Under the pieces are notes generated by a model. That model was not told the DNA's origin. It searched no databases and was given only the letters and a program-made list of their open reading frames with translations. From contig CAJULH010000049.1 in assembly GCA_910587175.1 (NCBI GenBank), positions 1 to 11,860 of the forward strand: a DNA stretch of 11,860 bases. Direction: 5' to 3'. The translations under genes and the position numbers were made by a program. This stretch comes from Candidatus Gastranaerophilales bacterium (GTDB taxonomy: Bacteria; Cyanobacteriota; Vampirovibrionia; Gastranaerophilales; Gastranaerophilaceae). Below, in pieces: positions 5,552 through 11,860 of the stretch (position 1 is its first letter; each line of letters begins with the position of its first letter).

Positions 5552-6619
5552 ATGGAGAAAATTTTTAACAATAAGATAAATATCCTGAAAGCTTTGGCAA
5601 TTCTTGTTGTAGTATCGGGACATCTGGAATTTTCCATAATTCCTATGTTTCCGCCATATTCTTTTCAGGTAATTTTATTCTTTTTTATTGCAGGTATGGT
5701 GTTTAATCCAAAATACAGTTTCTTTGAATTTATTAAAAAGAGAATCAAAAGCCTTATTTTGCCATATTTTTCATATGTTGTTTTTTATCTTTTGCTGACT
5801 GTTTTGATAACGCCTTTGGTTGGGAAATTCTGGGCAATGCCCGTAACCCTTAAAAATGAATTTCTTATGCCTTTTTTAACAGGTCATCAAATAGATTTGA
5901 TTTCTCCTTTGTGGTTTGTTCCGCAGCTTTTTGTAACACTTATTGTTTACAAAGGCTTTAGTAATATAAAATGCAGCGGATACCTTAAAACGGGATTATT
6001 CTTTTTATTTGCGCTTGCTGCAATTCAGCTTGGGCAGTGGCGCGAAAATCTTTATATATTACTTCTCTTAAGAACAATGTACTCTCTTCTTTTTGTGCAT
6101 TTAGGGTATTTATATAAAACCCGCCTTGAAGGAAAGATTAATATCTTTTCATCTAAAATATTCTTTTTTGTTGTTATACTTCAGGCACTTCTCTGGCTTA
6201 CAAATAAAGATTTTACACCGGCAGATGGCATAGGACTCAGTTTTATTCTTGTATGGGGAGAGTTTGATAATTGGATTGTGCCGATAATCACAAGTCTTAC
6301 CGGCATTTGGATGAGCCTTTTTCTTGTCGAAGTCTTTTATGACAGAGTAAAGGACTGGGATTTTTTACAAAAAATCGGGCAAAATACATATCATATAATG
6401 GCAAATCATTTACTTGTTTTTAATGTCATAACATATCTTTTCCTTTATTTTAAAGGAATACCTTTTGATATAAAAAATAATGCCGATATTTACTGGTTTT
6501 ATTTTCCGGTAAAGACTACGTATCTTTACTTTGTGGCGGGGATTTTTATTACAACATATTTTGGCGAATTTTTAAAATATTTAAAGAAACTTTATAAAAA
6601 ACCTTTATGTAAGCAATAA
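5552..6619 (+). CDS. Membrane acyltransferase, acyltransferase_3 family
   Basis: A 355-aa polytopic inner-membrane protein with about ten hydrophobic segments. The first segment holds the family mark KALAILVVVSGHL with His24; RIKSLILPYFSY (64-75) carries the expected Arg. PLWFVPQLFVTLIVY and IGQNTYHIMANHLLVFNV are other typical blocks. Members move acetyl, succinyl or longer acyl groups onto sugars of surface glycans, lipopolysaccharide or exopolysaccharide; the substrate here cannot be told. The start is supported by an extended -10 promoter and a purine-rich binding site. No glycan cluster surrounds it. The next gene starts a few tens of bases downstream and may be co-transcribed. Divergent from the Doc-like pair across about 150 bp. 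Confidence 0.88.
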   Translation: MEKIFNNKINILKALAILVVVSGHLEFSIIPMFPPYSFQVILFFFIAGMVFNPKYSFFEFIKKRIKSLILPYFSYVVFYLLLTVLITPLVGKFWAMPVTLKNEFLMPFLTGHQIDLISPLWFVPQLFVTLIVYKGFSNIKCSGYLKTGLFFLFALAAIQLGQWRENLYILLLLRTMYSLLFVHLGYLYKTRLEGKINIFSSKIFFFVVILQALLWLTNKDFTPADGIGLSFILVWGEFDNWIVPIITSLTGIWMSLFLVEVFYDRVKDWDFLQKIGQNTYHIMANHLLVFNVITYLFLYFKGIPFDIKNNADIYWFYFPVKTTYLYFVAGIFITTYFGEFLKYLKKLYKKPLCKQ

Positions 6620-6646
6620 ATATTATTGACCAGGTTTATTTCGGGT

Positions 6647-7282
6647 ATGAAACTTGGAAATTTGCCGGCAGTATCATTTAAAAGCAACTATAAAATGCCT
6701 CTGAATGCGAACAGCAGCGATGCTGTTAAGCCTCTTTATGCATATTGGAACCGCGGAGTGGAAATATATGAACATTTTGATTCAAGGATAACATCCGCTG
6801 ATTCTTTCGGGCAGATGATAATTGATGCTGATGATAAATTTGATGGAAAAATAGAGGCTCTTTTAAAGGCTAATGGTATAAAATTTACAAAAAAATCCCG
6901 TTTTGAACTAATGGAGACCAATAATATTATTTCAAGGATAAGACTTTCTGATTCTGATAAAAGATATAACGGAGAACTTGCCATTTTGAATGCGGAAAAA
7001 GTGGAAGAACTTTTTAAGAAAGACAACAGCTATTATATAAAGCCCGGGGCATCAAATGGTATTGGCAATAGGTATGATGATATTATTGAATATTTAAAAA
7101 CAGGTCAGGATATTGATGCTTCCACTATTCATATAAGGGAAGATAACGGAAAACCGGTGTTAGGTTTTATAGACGGCAGACACAGATTTTGTGTTTACAG
7201 GGATATGGGCATACCAAATATACCATTTGCCCTGGATTTAAAATCTTTATCTGTGGCAAAGAAGTATGGTCTTCTTGCTTAG
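6647..7282 (+). CDS. ParB/sulfiredoxin-like domain protein with N-terminal FKSN segment
   Basis: About 211 aa from ATG 6647 (MKLGNL...). An upstream in-frame TTG at 6626 would add 7 residues, but it has no ribosome binding site, so I prefer the ATG. The N-terminus holds VSFKSN (9-14), a short motif I associate with many small proteins of Gastranaerophilales; this is recollection, not a search. The C-terminal third reads IDASTIHIR (157-165), then GFIDGRHRFCVYRDMGIPNIPFAL (173-196), the core of ParB-like domains with the GxxR box at 177-180. In true ParB this pocket binds CTP; here only the C-terminal core is seen and no helix-turn-helix follows, so chromosome partitioning is unlikely. Function unknown. 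Confidence 0.72.
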   Translation: MKLGNLPAVSFKSNYKMPLNANSSDAVKPLYAYWNRGVEIYEHFDSRITSADSFGQMIIDADDKFDGKIEALLKANGIKFTKKSRFELMETNNIISRIRLSDSDKRYNGELAILNAEKVEELFKKDNSYYIKPGASNGIGNRYDDIIEYLKTGQDIDASTIHIREDNGKPVLGFIDGRHRFCVYRDMGIPNIPFALDLKSLSVAKKYGLLA

Positions 7283-7322
7283 TTTAAAATAGCATGCAAT
7301 GTTTATTCCGTTTTAGTTTATA

Positions 7323-8276
7323 TCAGAAGGTTACCCTTCCGTTGTTTGTATTTTTGCTTTCTTTATCTGCAACCTCATAGGATGGTATATAAAAACTAAA
7401 CACATTTTTGTTATTATTAAAACTTTCCGCCTGTATGTTTCCGCCGTGCGCTTCGATTATTCTTCTTGACAAATATAATCCGAGACCAAATCCTGCTCTT
7501 GTATATTTTGAAGAGAAGCTTGCATATTTTTTGAATAACTGCCTTAAAATTTCATCCGGAATATAAGGACTTGAATTTTCAACATAAAATCTTAAAAATC
7601 CTTTTTCATTTACTATGTCAATTCTTATATCTGTGTTTTTGAATGCATAGCTGACAGAATTTGAAAGCAGGTTCATAATCACTCTTTTAATTTGAAGACT
7701 GTCTGCAGATATAATTCTTGTGTTTTCAATTTGTGAATATATGCTAAACGTCAGCTTCTTGGCTTCTGCAAGTCCTCGTATTTCATTTATACAATCATTT
7801 GTCAGATTTAAAATATCAAAATCTTCATATTTCAGAGCGATAGCGCCATTGCCAAATTTGTACGTAGTAAGGATTGTGAGGATTAATTCCTTCATATATT
7901 TGCAGGAATCCAAGATAGATTGCACGATGTTTCTCTGCTCATAATTTAATTTTCCTGCTTCTTCACCCAAAAGCATCTGCAAGCTTGCTATTTGGGATAA
8001 GGTTGGTGCTTTGAGGTCATGACTTATGGTGGCAACAAAAAGTTCTTTTTGTTCTGCAAATTTGCTGAAATTTATAGCATTAAATATGTCCTCTTCATCA
8101 TTGTAGTGTAAAATCTTTGGTATCAAAAGATACGTTACAAATGCCACAAAAAGAATACAAGCACGCCAAAAATCGGTAAGGTTTGCGTACGGATTGAAGC
8201 ACAAAACCAGAAGACTCAGACAGAATATAATATCTTTAATTGATGTGTATATGATTTTTCTTAGAAATTTTGACAT
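7323..8276 (-). CDS. Orphan membrane sensor histidine kinase
   Basis: A 317-aa kinase. Two membrane segments (about 13-28 and 39-56) with almost no periplasmic loop are followed by a HisKA domain, where ATISHDLKAPTLSQ carries the phospho-acceptor His86, and a HATPase_c domain. The N-box is QIKRVIMNLLSNSVSYAF (195-212) and the G2 box is AGFGLGLYLSRRIIEAHGG (261-279). The G1 box, usually DxGxGI, reads ENSSPYIPDE (233-242), so the canonical Asp and Gly are missing. Such V-N-x-SP variants exist among active kinases, so activity is plausible. With no sensor domain beyond the membrane part, it may sense the membrane itself. No response regulator is adjacent. It is convergent with the ParB-like gene and divergent from the aldolase-like gene. 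Confidence 0.9.
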   Translation of the reverse strand: MSKFLRKIIYTSIKDIIFCLSLLVLCFNPYANLTDFWRACILFVAFVTYLLIPKILHYNDEEDIFNAINFSKFAEQKELFVATISHDLKAPTLSQIASLQMLLGEEAGKLNYEQRNIVQSILDSCKYMKELILTILTTYKFGNGAIALKYEDFDILNLTNDCINEIRGLAEAKKLTFSIYSQIENTRIISADSLQIKRVIMNLLSNSVSYAFKNTDIRIDIVNEKGFLRFYVENSSPYIPDEILRQLFKKYASFSSKYTRAGFGLGLYLSRRIIEAHGGNIQAESFNNNKNVFSFYIPSYEVADKESKNTNNGRVTF

Positions 8277-8365
8277 ATTCCGGATGTTCTAAAATTTATT
8301 CAAATCATAATTATAATTGTACAGTTTATTTTAAAAATTGCCATAATATAAACATATGTTATTTA

Positions 8366-8380
8366 TGATAAAATGTCACC
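8366..8380 (+). promoter_or_regulatory. Extended -10 promoter giving a leaderless mRNA
   Basis: TGA-TAAAAT (8366-8374) is followed by exactly 6 nt (GTCACC) and then ATG at 8381. No ribosome binding site can fit between the expected start of transcription and the start codon. The layout matches the one at 3226-3243. Confidence 0.65.
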
Positions 8381-9166
8381 ATGATTGAAAAAGACGAGAA
8401 ATTTAAAAAATTCATAAAGGATTTAAAAATCTTAGGTGCATCCGGCATGAAATTGGAATTTGAAAGCGAATATCTGCCGGAAGAAAGATGTCTTGAGATT
8501 TCTGATGTCTTAAAAGAGCTTTCCTTTAATCTTATTTTAAAACTTGGCGGTTTCTCGTCACTGAATGATATCCAGACAGCAAAAAATGTAAGTGCTGATT
8601 CAATCGTGGCTCCAATGGTGGAAAGTGCCTATGGACTTGAAAAATTTGTTAAAACTTTTTTGAGCGTGTATTCTGTGAGTGAAGTTTTAAATAAAAAAAT
8701 TTATATTAATATTGAAACAAAAACAGGGCTTGAAAAGTTTTCAGATATAATTTCTTCAGAATATATGAAATATGTAACAGGTGTTGTTATAGGCAGAAGT
8801 GATTTAATATCATCCCTGCAAATGTCTGAAAATTTGATTGATTCCGATAAAATGTACGAAACAATTTCTTCTGTTGTTGAAAGATGCTACAGAGAAGGCA
8901 AAAAAGTTATTATTGGCGGAAAGATAACCCCCAGCTCTGTTCCTTTTTTGAAAAAAATTCCAAAAGAATGCCTCTATGGCTTTGAAACAAGGAAAATATT
9001 CTTCAAAGCTGAAATTCTTCAAAAAAAAGATATCGGCGATATTGCTTTTGCAATAAATAAGGCATTGGAGTTTGAAGTATATTATCTTCAAAACTTTTCA
9101 AAAAGCTTTGCAAAAAATATTCCTGATATAGATAAAAGAATTTTAACCCTGAATGACAGATTCTGA
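8381..9166 (+). CDS. HpcH/HpaI aldolase / citrate lyase-like protein
   Basis: A 261-aa TIM-barrel protein of the phosphoenolpyruvate/pyruvate superfamily. KLEFESEY (24-31), LKLGGFSS (53-60) and IVAPMVESAYGLEKF (75-89) are typical blocks. INIETKTG (109-116) puts Glu112 and VIGRSDLISSLQ (136-147) puts Asp141 where the Mg2+ ligands of HpcH/HpaI aldolases sit. Family members cleave or form C-C bonds next to a pyruvate or acyl-CoA unit; the substrate cannot be told here. The C-terminal part (about 215-261) is helical and lacks family marks. Transcription starts in a 104-bp gap shared with the divergent kinase, using a leaderless-type promoter. It ends 9 bp from the convergent MCE gene. Confidence 0.8.
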   Translation: MIEKDEKFKKFIKDLKILGASGMKLEFESEYLPEERCLEISDVLKELSFNLILKLGGFSSLNDIQTAKNVSADSIVAPMVESAYGLEKFVKTFLSVYSVSEVLNKKIYINIETKTGLEKFSDIISSEYMKYVTGVVIGRSDLISSLQMSENLIDSDKMYETISSVVERCYREGKKVIIGGKITPSSVPFLKKIPKECLYGFETRKIFFKAEILQKKDIGDIAFAINKALEFEVYYLQNFSKSFAKNIPDIDKRILTLNDRF

Positions 9167-9175
9167 TTTGCTTTT

Positions 9176-10141
9176 TTAATTTTTGGTGCATTCACTGCAG
9201 GCATCGCAGTCTTCGTCAATTGTTTTTCCAAAAATCAGGCGCAGTCCTCCGAATCTTTTTTTCAAAGTATTTGAAATGCCGCAGGTAATTTCATTTATAT
9301 TTTTAACTATACATTCTGTTTGGCTTATGCTGCTTGTTACAGTGGGTATAGATTCATTCAGGGTGTCTGTCATATTGTTTATTCTTTTTGAAAGACTTTC
9401 AAGTTCTGCTGTAGAATTTTTGGTGTTTAATATTGTATCTTCAAGGTTTGACATGGTTTTGTTTAGTTCTTGCTGTTTTACTGAATTATTGAATTTTGTA
9501 CTAAGGTTATTTATGTTTCTTGTTGTATCTGAAAGATTTTTTGCTGCGCTGTTCAGACTTTCTCTGTTTTCCTGTGCAATTTCATTCAGGGATGTTAACA
9601 AGTCGCGCAGTGCTTCCACTGCACCCTGCAGGTCTTCAGATGTTTTTTCCATATTTTGTCTTATGTTTTCAAGGCTTTCAGGTTCCTGGCTTGATAAAAA
9701 TGTTTCTATGTCAACTGTGGATTTTCCTAAAACTATATCTCCTGTTTCCAAATAACTTTGAGCAGGTTCTTTGGGGTAGATGATGTCAATATAGTCTTTT
9801 TTTCTCCATCTGTCTTTTTCTCTTTGGAGTTTTATTATTGAATTTTTCGGCAGCTTCAACTTGCCGTTATGAAAGAGCGCTATTTTCATGTAAGATGTTT
9901 TAAAATCGTCACTTGGTTTAACGTATAAAACTTTTCCTATCCTGTATCCTTTATAAAATACGCCGATTCTTTTGTGTATCGGGCGCAGGTCTTTAAATTC
10001 TGCTGTAATAAATGTATATGTCAGCCTTTGCCATAACAAGACAATTAATAAAATTGAAAACAGTAAAACCAGAATAATATACCAGATTTTTGCCGGTATG
10101 CTTTTTGCGCCGCTATATATTTTTTTAAAAAATTCTTTCAT
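9176..10141 (-). CDS. MCE/MlaD family lipid-transport protein with C-terminal CxxCxxC
   Basis: A 321-aa membrane-anchored MCE protein. One N-terminal membrane segment (about 19-37) is followed by the MCE domain (about 43-140): ITAEFKDLRPIHKRIGVFYKGYRIGKVLYV is the diagnostic block. A long helical coiled-coil region rich in Asn, Ser and Leu (150-295) then leads to LKKRFGGLRLIFGK. MCE proteins form hexameric rings or tubes that carry phospholipids between membranes, usually with an MlaE permease and MlaF ATPase, which are not adjacent here. The C-terminus ends in DCDACSEC, with Cys312, Cys315 and Cys318. That tail is unusual for MlaD and could bind metal or form disulphides. No ribosome binding site is seen upstream; a TAAAAT lies 13 nt before the ATG. 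Convergent with the aldolase-like gene. Confidence 0.88.
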   Translation of the reverse strand: MKEFFKKIYSGAKSIPAKIWYIILVLLFSILLIVLLWQRLTYTFITAEFKDLRPIHKRIGVFYKGYRIGKVLYVKPSDDFKTSYMKIALFHNGKLKLPKNSIIKLQREKDRWRKKDYIDIIYPKEPAQSYLETGDIVLGKSTVDIETFLSSQEPESLENIRQNMEKTSEDLQGAVEALRDLLTSLNEIAQENRESLNSAAKNLSDTTRNINNLSTKFNNSVKQQELNKTMSNLEDTILNTKNSTAELESLSKRINNMTDTLNESIPTVTSSISQTECIVKNINEITCGISNTLKKRFGGLRLIFGKTIDEDCDACSECTKN

Positions 10142-10148
10142 ATGTGCA

Positions 10149-10176
10149 GTTTAAATTTTATGTAAAAATTTTAAAC
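10149..10176. promoter_or_regulatory. Inverted repeat over the MCE gene promoter region
   Basis: GTTTAAA (10149-10155) and TTTAAAC (10170-10176) are perfect 7-bp arms; inner TTTT and AAAA runs extend the symmetry with one bulge. Two TAAAAT hexamers on the minus strand (10155-10160 and 10168-10173) lie within it, so it could be an operator over the -10. Such AT-rich symmetry can also be chance. Confidence 0.3.
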
Positions 10177-10224
10177 CGCGCTTGTGGGTAATGGATGAGT
10201 GGATTTTATAAAAACTCAACAAAG

Positions 10225-10659
10225 CTATTTGCCAGCATGATTGACATTTTTATTTATTTCGTTTTCAATCATAAGGCTATTAATTTTTTCTTGATAGTCC
10301 ATTCTTTGGTTTATAGCTTTTATTTCTGTGTTTATTGATTCAAATTTAGAATTTACATTGCTGTTAACTGCATCTATGCTTTTATCAATTGTCCAGGCTG
10401 CAATAGAAATAACTATAGCTAATACGGCAATAGTAACAGCTATGGTGCCAAGAAATATATTAAAAGATTTCTCTGATATTATGCTTTTTTCTTTCATAAA
10501 TTTTCCATTGTCATCGCTAAGAATCGCTTCATTTTCTGTTGAACAATTTTCTCTATAATTATCCAGAGTTGAGCTGCTAAAGTTCGTATTGCTGCCAGTG
10601 TTTATTGTTTCAGAAAATCTTTTTCCGGGAAATGGTTTTATTTTATCACTATCATTCAT
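10225..10659 (-). CDS. Single-pass membrane protein with coiled-coil tail, unrecognised
   Basis: A 144-aa protein I cannot assign to a family. Residues 1-65 are polar, low in hydrophobics and probably disordered (many Ser, Asn, Thr). A clear membrane helix spans about 67-90 (FNIFLGTIAVTIAVLAIVIS...). Residues 92-137 form a likely coiled coil (DKSIDAVNSNVNSKFESINTEIKAINQRM). The start codon overlaps the stop of the 233-aa gene as ATGA (10656-10659), so translation is coupled and the two products are probably made in fixed ratio. No signal peptide precedes the membrane helix; topology cannot be decided. It is the last gene of the XRE-headed set. Confidence 0.75.
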   Translation of the reverse strand: MNDSDKIKPFPGKRFSETINTGSNTNFSSSTLDNYRENCSTENEAILSDDNGKFMKEKSIISEKSFNIFLGTIAVTIAVLAIVISIAAWTIDKSIDAVNSNVNSKFESINTEIKAINQRMDYQEKINSLMIENEINKNVNHAGK

Positions 10660-11357
10660 AATTCCAAGATATTTTCCATTTTTTGCATGTATATATTATA
10701 GTACTCATTATTATTTTTAAATGCATTAATAATTTTGGAAGATTTATCGTCTATGTTTAATATAAAGTCAAAATTGCAGTTGAATGAGTAGCAACGGCTT
10801 CCTCTTTCCTGGCTCAATGCTTCGTTTTTGAAAATTGTATATACTGTCGTATAGTCAGTGTTTTTAAATGCTAATTCCGTTTTGAATCCTATATTGGTAT
10901 CCCAATATTCTTTACCTAATTTGTCCTCAATGGAAGGATTAAACAGGCATAATTTTTTATCTTGAACAATGTCGGTACTGTAATTGATGCCAAAAGCTGA
11001 AATTTTCGAAGACGGAGCCATTATTAATAAACTTTTTAATATTTCAAGTATTTTCCGGTCTTGATCTGTATTGTTATTAGTATAATTTTCCTGAAAAATA
11101 ACTAATTTTCTGTCTAAAATACTATAATCTATTGTCAAAAAACTATTGTTTTTAGTTCGATAAGATACCGCAACAGGTGGTGTTCCCGGCGGGGCTGGAA
11201 TGCTCCTGTATTGACCATCTGTAAAATTTTTATCTTTTATAAGACTGTTTGTTTTTAAATCTTTTACAAAATCATTTAAACTTGTAGCTTCAAAGCCAAC
11301 TATGACAAGAGCTAAAGTATTATTGGTTTTTATTTCTTCGGTCATAAACTTGCTCAT
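10656..11357 (-). CDS. Unrecognised 233-aa protein, middle gene of the XRE-headed set
   Basis: Not recognised. A soluble alpha/beta protein without signal peptide or membrane helix. The N-terminus TLALVIVGFEATSLNDFVKDL (14-34) looks like a strand-helix unit. A proline-rich turn IPAPPGTPPVAV lies at 53-64. Strand-rich parts follow (FLTIDYSILDRKLVIFQENY, 73-92; ISAFGINYSTDI, 119-130), and two cysteines (189, 194) sit in SRCYSFNCNFDF. The layout recalls the TIGR04255-type proteins found near defence genes, but I do not see a match I would defend. The ATG is preceded by TATAAAAT and 5 nt, with no ribosome binding site, which suggests another near-leaderless start. It is coupled to the membrane protein gene by a 4-bp overlap. 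Confidence 0.78.
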   Translation of the reverse strand: MSKFMTEEIKTNNTLALVIVGFEATSLNDFVKDLKTNSLIKDKNFTDGQYRSIPAPPGTPPVAVSYRTKNNSFLTIDYSILDRKLVIFQENYTNNNTDQDRKILEILKSLLIMAPSSKISAFGINYSTDIVQDKKLCLFNPSIEDKLGKEYWDTNIGFKTELAFKNTDYTTVYTIFKNEALSQERGSRCYSFNCNFDFILNIDDKSSKIINAFKNNNEYYNIYMQKMENILEL

Positions 11358-11362
11358 ATTTT

Positions 11363-11370
11363 ATTTTATA
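11363..11370 (-). promoter_or_regulatory. Possible -10 element just before the 233-aa gene
   Basis: Read on the minus strand the bases give TATAAAAT, ending 5 nt before the ATG. It has no adjacent TGn, and the spacing differs by one from the two clear leaderless starts in the window, so the call is weaker. If real, the 233-aa and 144-aa genes have a promoter separate from the XRE gene. Confidence 0.4.
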
Positions 11371-11416
11371 TCGTTCATATTAATATAAGCTAAACAATTT
11401 TTCAACGTAAGAATAA

Positions 11417-11749
11417 TCAAAAGAATTTTTGCAAGATTTCATTGAGTATTTTTAGTTTATCAACGTCATTTTTTATAAAATTTATTTTGTTGTTGATTGA
11501 ATCCAATAATTGAGCTTCATCTTCCGGATTATCAAAGCGTAGTAAATCTTGAACGGTAATATCCAGTGCTTTTGCTATGTTTTCTATTGTTTCTGACTGT
11601 GTAAAATTTGCACCGGTTTCAATACATGACAACATTCTTGGACTTATATCTGCAAGTTCAGCCAGCTTTTCCTGTGAAATGCCTTTGTCATTTCTCAATT
11701 TAGCTACGCGCGAACCGAACAATGTTTTTAAAGCTTCATTATTAGACAT
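11417..11749 (-). CDS. XRE-family (HTH_3) transcriptional regulator
   Basis: A 110-aa Cro/C1-type DNA-binding protein. The helix-turn-helix domain spans about 10-70: FGSRVAKLRNDKGISQEKLAELADISPRMLSCIETGANFTQSETIENIAKALDITVQDL. The recognition helix lies in ISPRMLSCIE. The C-terminal 35 residues form an acidic helix that may mediate dimerisation. A weak purine-rich site GGAAAG lies about 14 nt upstream of the start. It precedes the 233-aa gene by 59 bp on the same strand, so it probably controls itself and that pair. Such regulators are common in mobile, defence and toxin-antitoxin loci. Confidence 0.92.
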   Translation of the reverse strand: MSNNEALKTLFGSRVAKLRNDKGISQEKLAELADISPRMLSCIETGANFTQSETIENIAKALDITVQDLLRFDNPEDEAQLLDSINNKINFIKNDVDKLKILNEILQKFF

Positions 11750-11787
11750 CGATTTTTATTTGCTTTCCACTTATTTTATTATCCTAA

Positions 11788-11839
11788 TGTTTACTGTTAA
11801 TAAAATTAATGAAATTTATTTGCTTAATTAATGTAAACA
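11788..11839. promoter_or_regulatory. Spaced inverted repeat upstream of the XRE gene
   Basis: TGTTTAC (11788-11794) and GTAAACA (11833-11839) are perfect 7-bp arms, 38 bp apart, in the region before the XRE start. Read on the minus strand the distal arm contains TTTACA, which could serve as a -35. A smaller dyad TTAAT-AAA-ATTAA sits between (11797-11809). They are plausible operators for XRE autoregulation, but all are AT-rich. Confidence 0.35.
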
Positions 11840-11860
11840 AATTGCTAAAATTCTTAACAT

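Noticed and set aside
6626..6646. TTG start for the ParB-like protein
   Set aside because: No ribosome binding site precedes the TTG, and the ATG at 6647 gives a lineage-typical N-terminus. The longer form cannot be fully excluded.
9183..9755. A 190-codon open frame on the plus strand
   Set aside because: It lies wholly antisense to the MCE gene, over its low-complexity coiled-coil part. It has no ribosome binding site and no recognisable family, while the minus-strand protein has clear MCE marks.
1..11860. CRISPR array or insertion sequence
   Set aside because: No regularly spaced repeats and no transposase or terminal inverted repeats were found on reading the whole window.

Overview
The window is AT-rich, densely coding bacterial chromosome with typical bacterial promoters and ribosome binding sites. 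My best guess at the host is a gut-type Vampirovibrionia/Melainabacteria lineage (Gastranaerophilales). That rests on the base composition, on a small protein with an N-terminal FKSN segment that I associate with that group, and on an MCE/MlaD lipid-transport protein in a Gram-negative-like setting. It is inference, not proof; a placement search with TrpB or the MCE protein would settle it.

Layout. (1) Positions 1-833: a complete tRNA-Phe(GAA), an imperfect second copy of its 3' end about 85 bp downstream (att-like scar or tRNA relic), then roughly 650 bp without a recognisable gene. (2) 834-1478: a Vat(D)-like streptogramin A acetyltransferase. (3) 1598-3142: a compact tryptophan module. A strong sigma-70-type promoter is overlapped by two nearly identical operator-like dyads and followed by a TrpR-family repressor and a complete tryptophan synthase beta chain, with no trpA in view. 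(4) 3162-4354: a long hairpin, then a C_GCAxxG_C_C redox-type protein with an apparently leaderless start, and a maltose/galactoside-type O-acetyltransferase. (5) 4361-5399, minus strand: a Doc/Fic-fold protein whose Fic motif has Ala where the acidic metal ligand is expected, overlapped by an unrecognised 219-aa partner gene. (6) 5552-7282, plus strand: a membrane acyltransferase (acyltransferase_3) and a ParB-like-domain protein. (7) 7323-8276, minus strand: an orphan membrane histidine kinase, divergent from a HpcH/HpaI-type aldolase-like protein (8381-9166) with the second apparently leaderless start. (8) 9176-10141, minus strand: an MCE/MlaD protein with a C-terminal CxxCxxC. (9) 10225-11749, minus strand: an XRE-family regulator, an unrecognised 233-aa protein and a 144-aa single-pass membrane coiled-coil protein, the last two overlapping by ATGA.

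How the parts may work together. The tryptophan module looks self-regulated: the TrpR-like protein probably binds the two dyads over its own promoter, and the lone TrpB could make tryptophan from external indole, as in chlamydial trpRBA systems. The Doc-like pair and the XRE/233-aa/144-aa set are the best candidates for undescribed systems. Both are compact, overlapping and made partly of proteins I do not recognise. The remaining genes (acyltransferase, aldolase-like, kinase, MCE) are probably housekeeping or envelope functions and do not form one obvious pathway.
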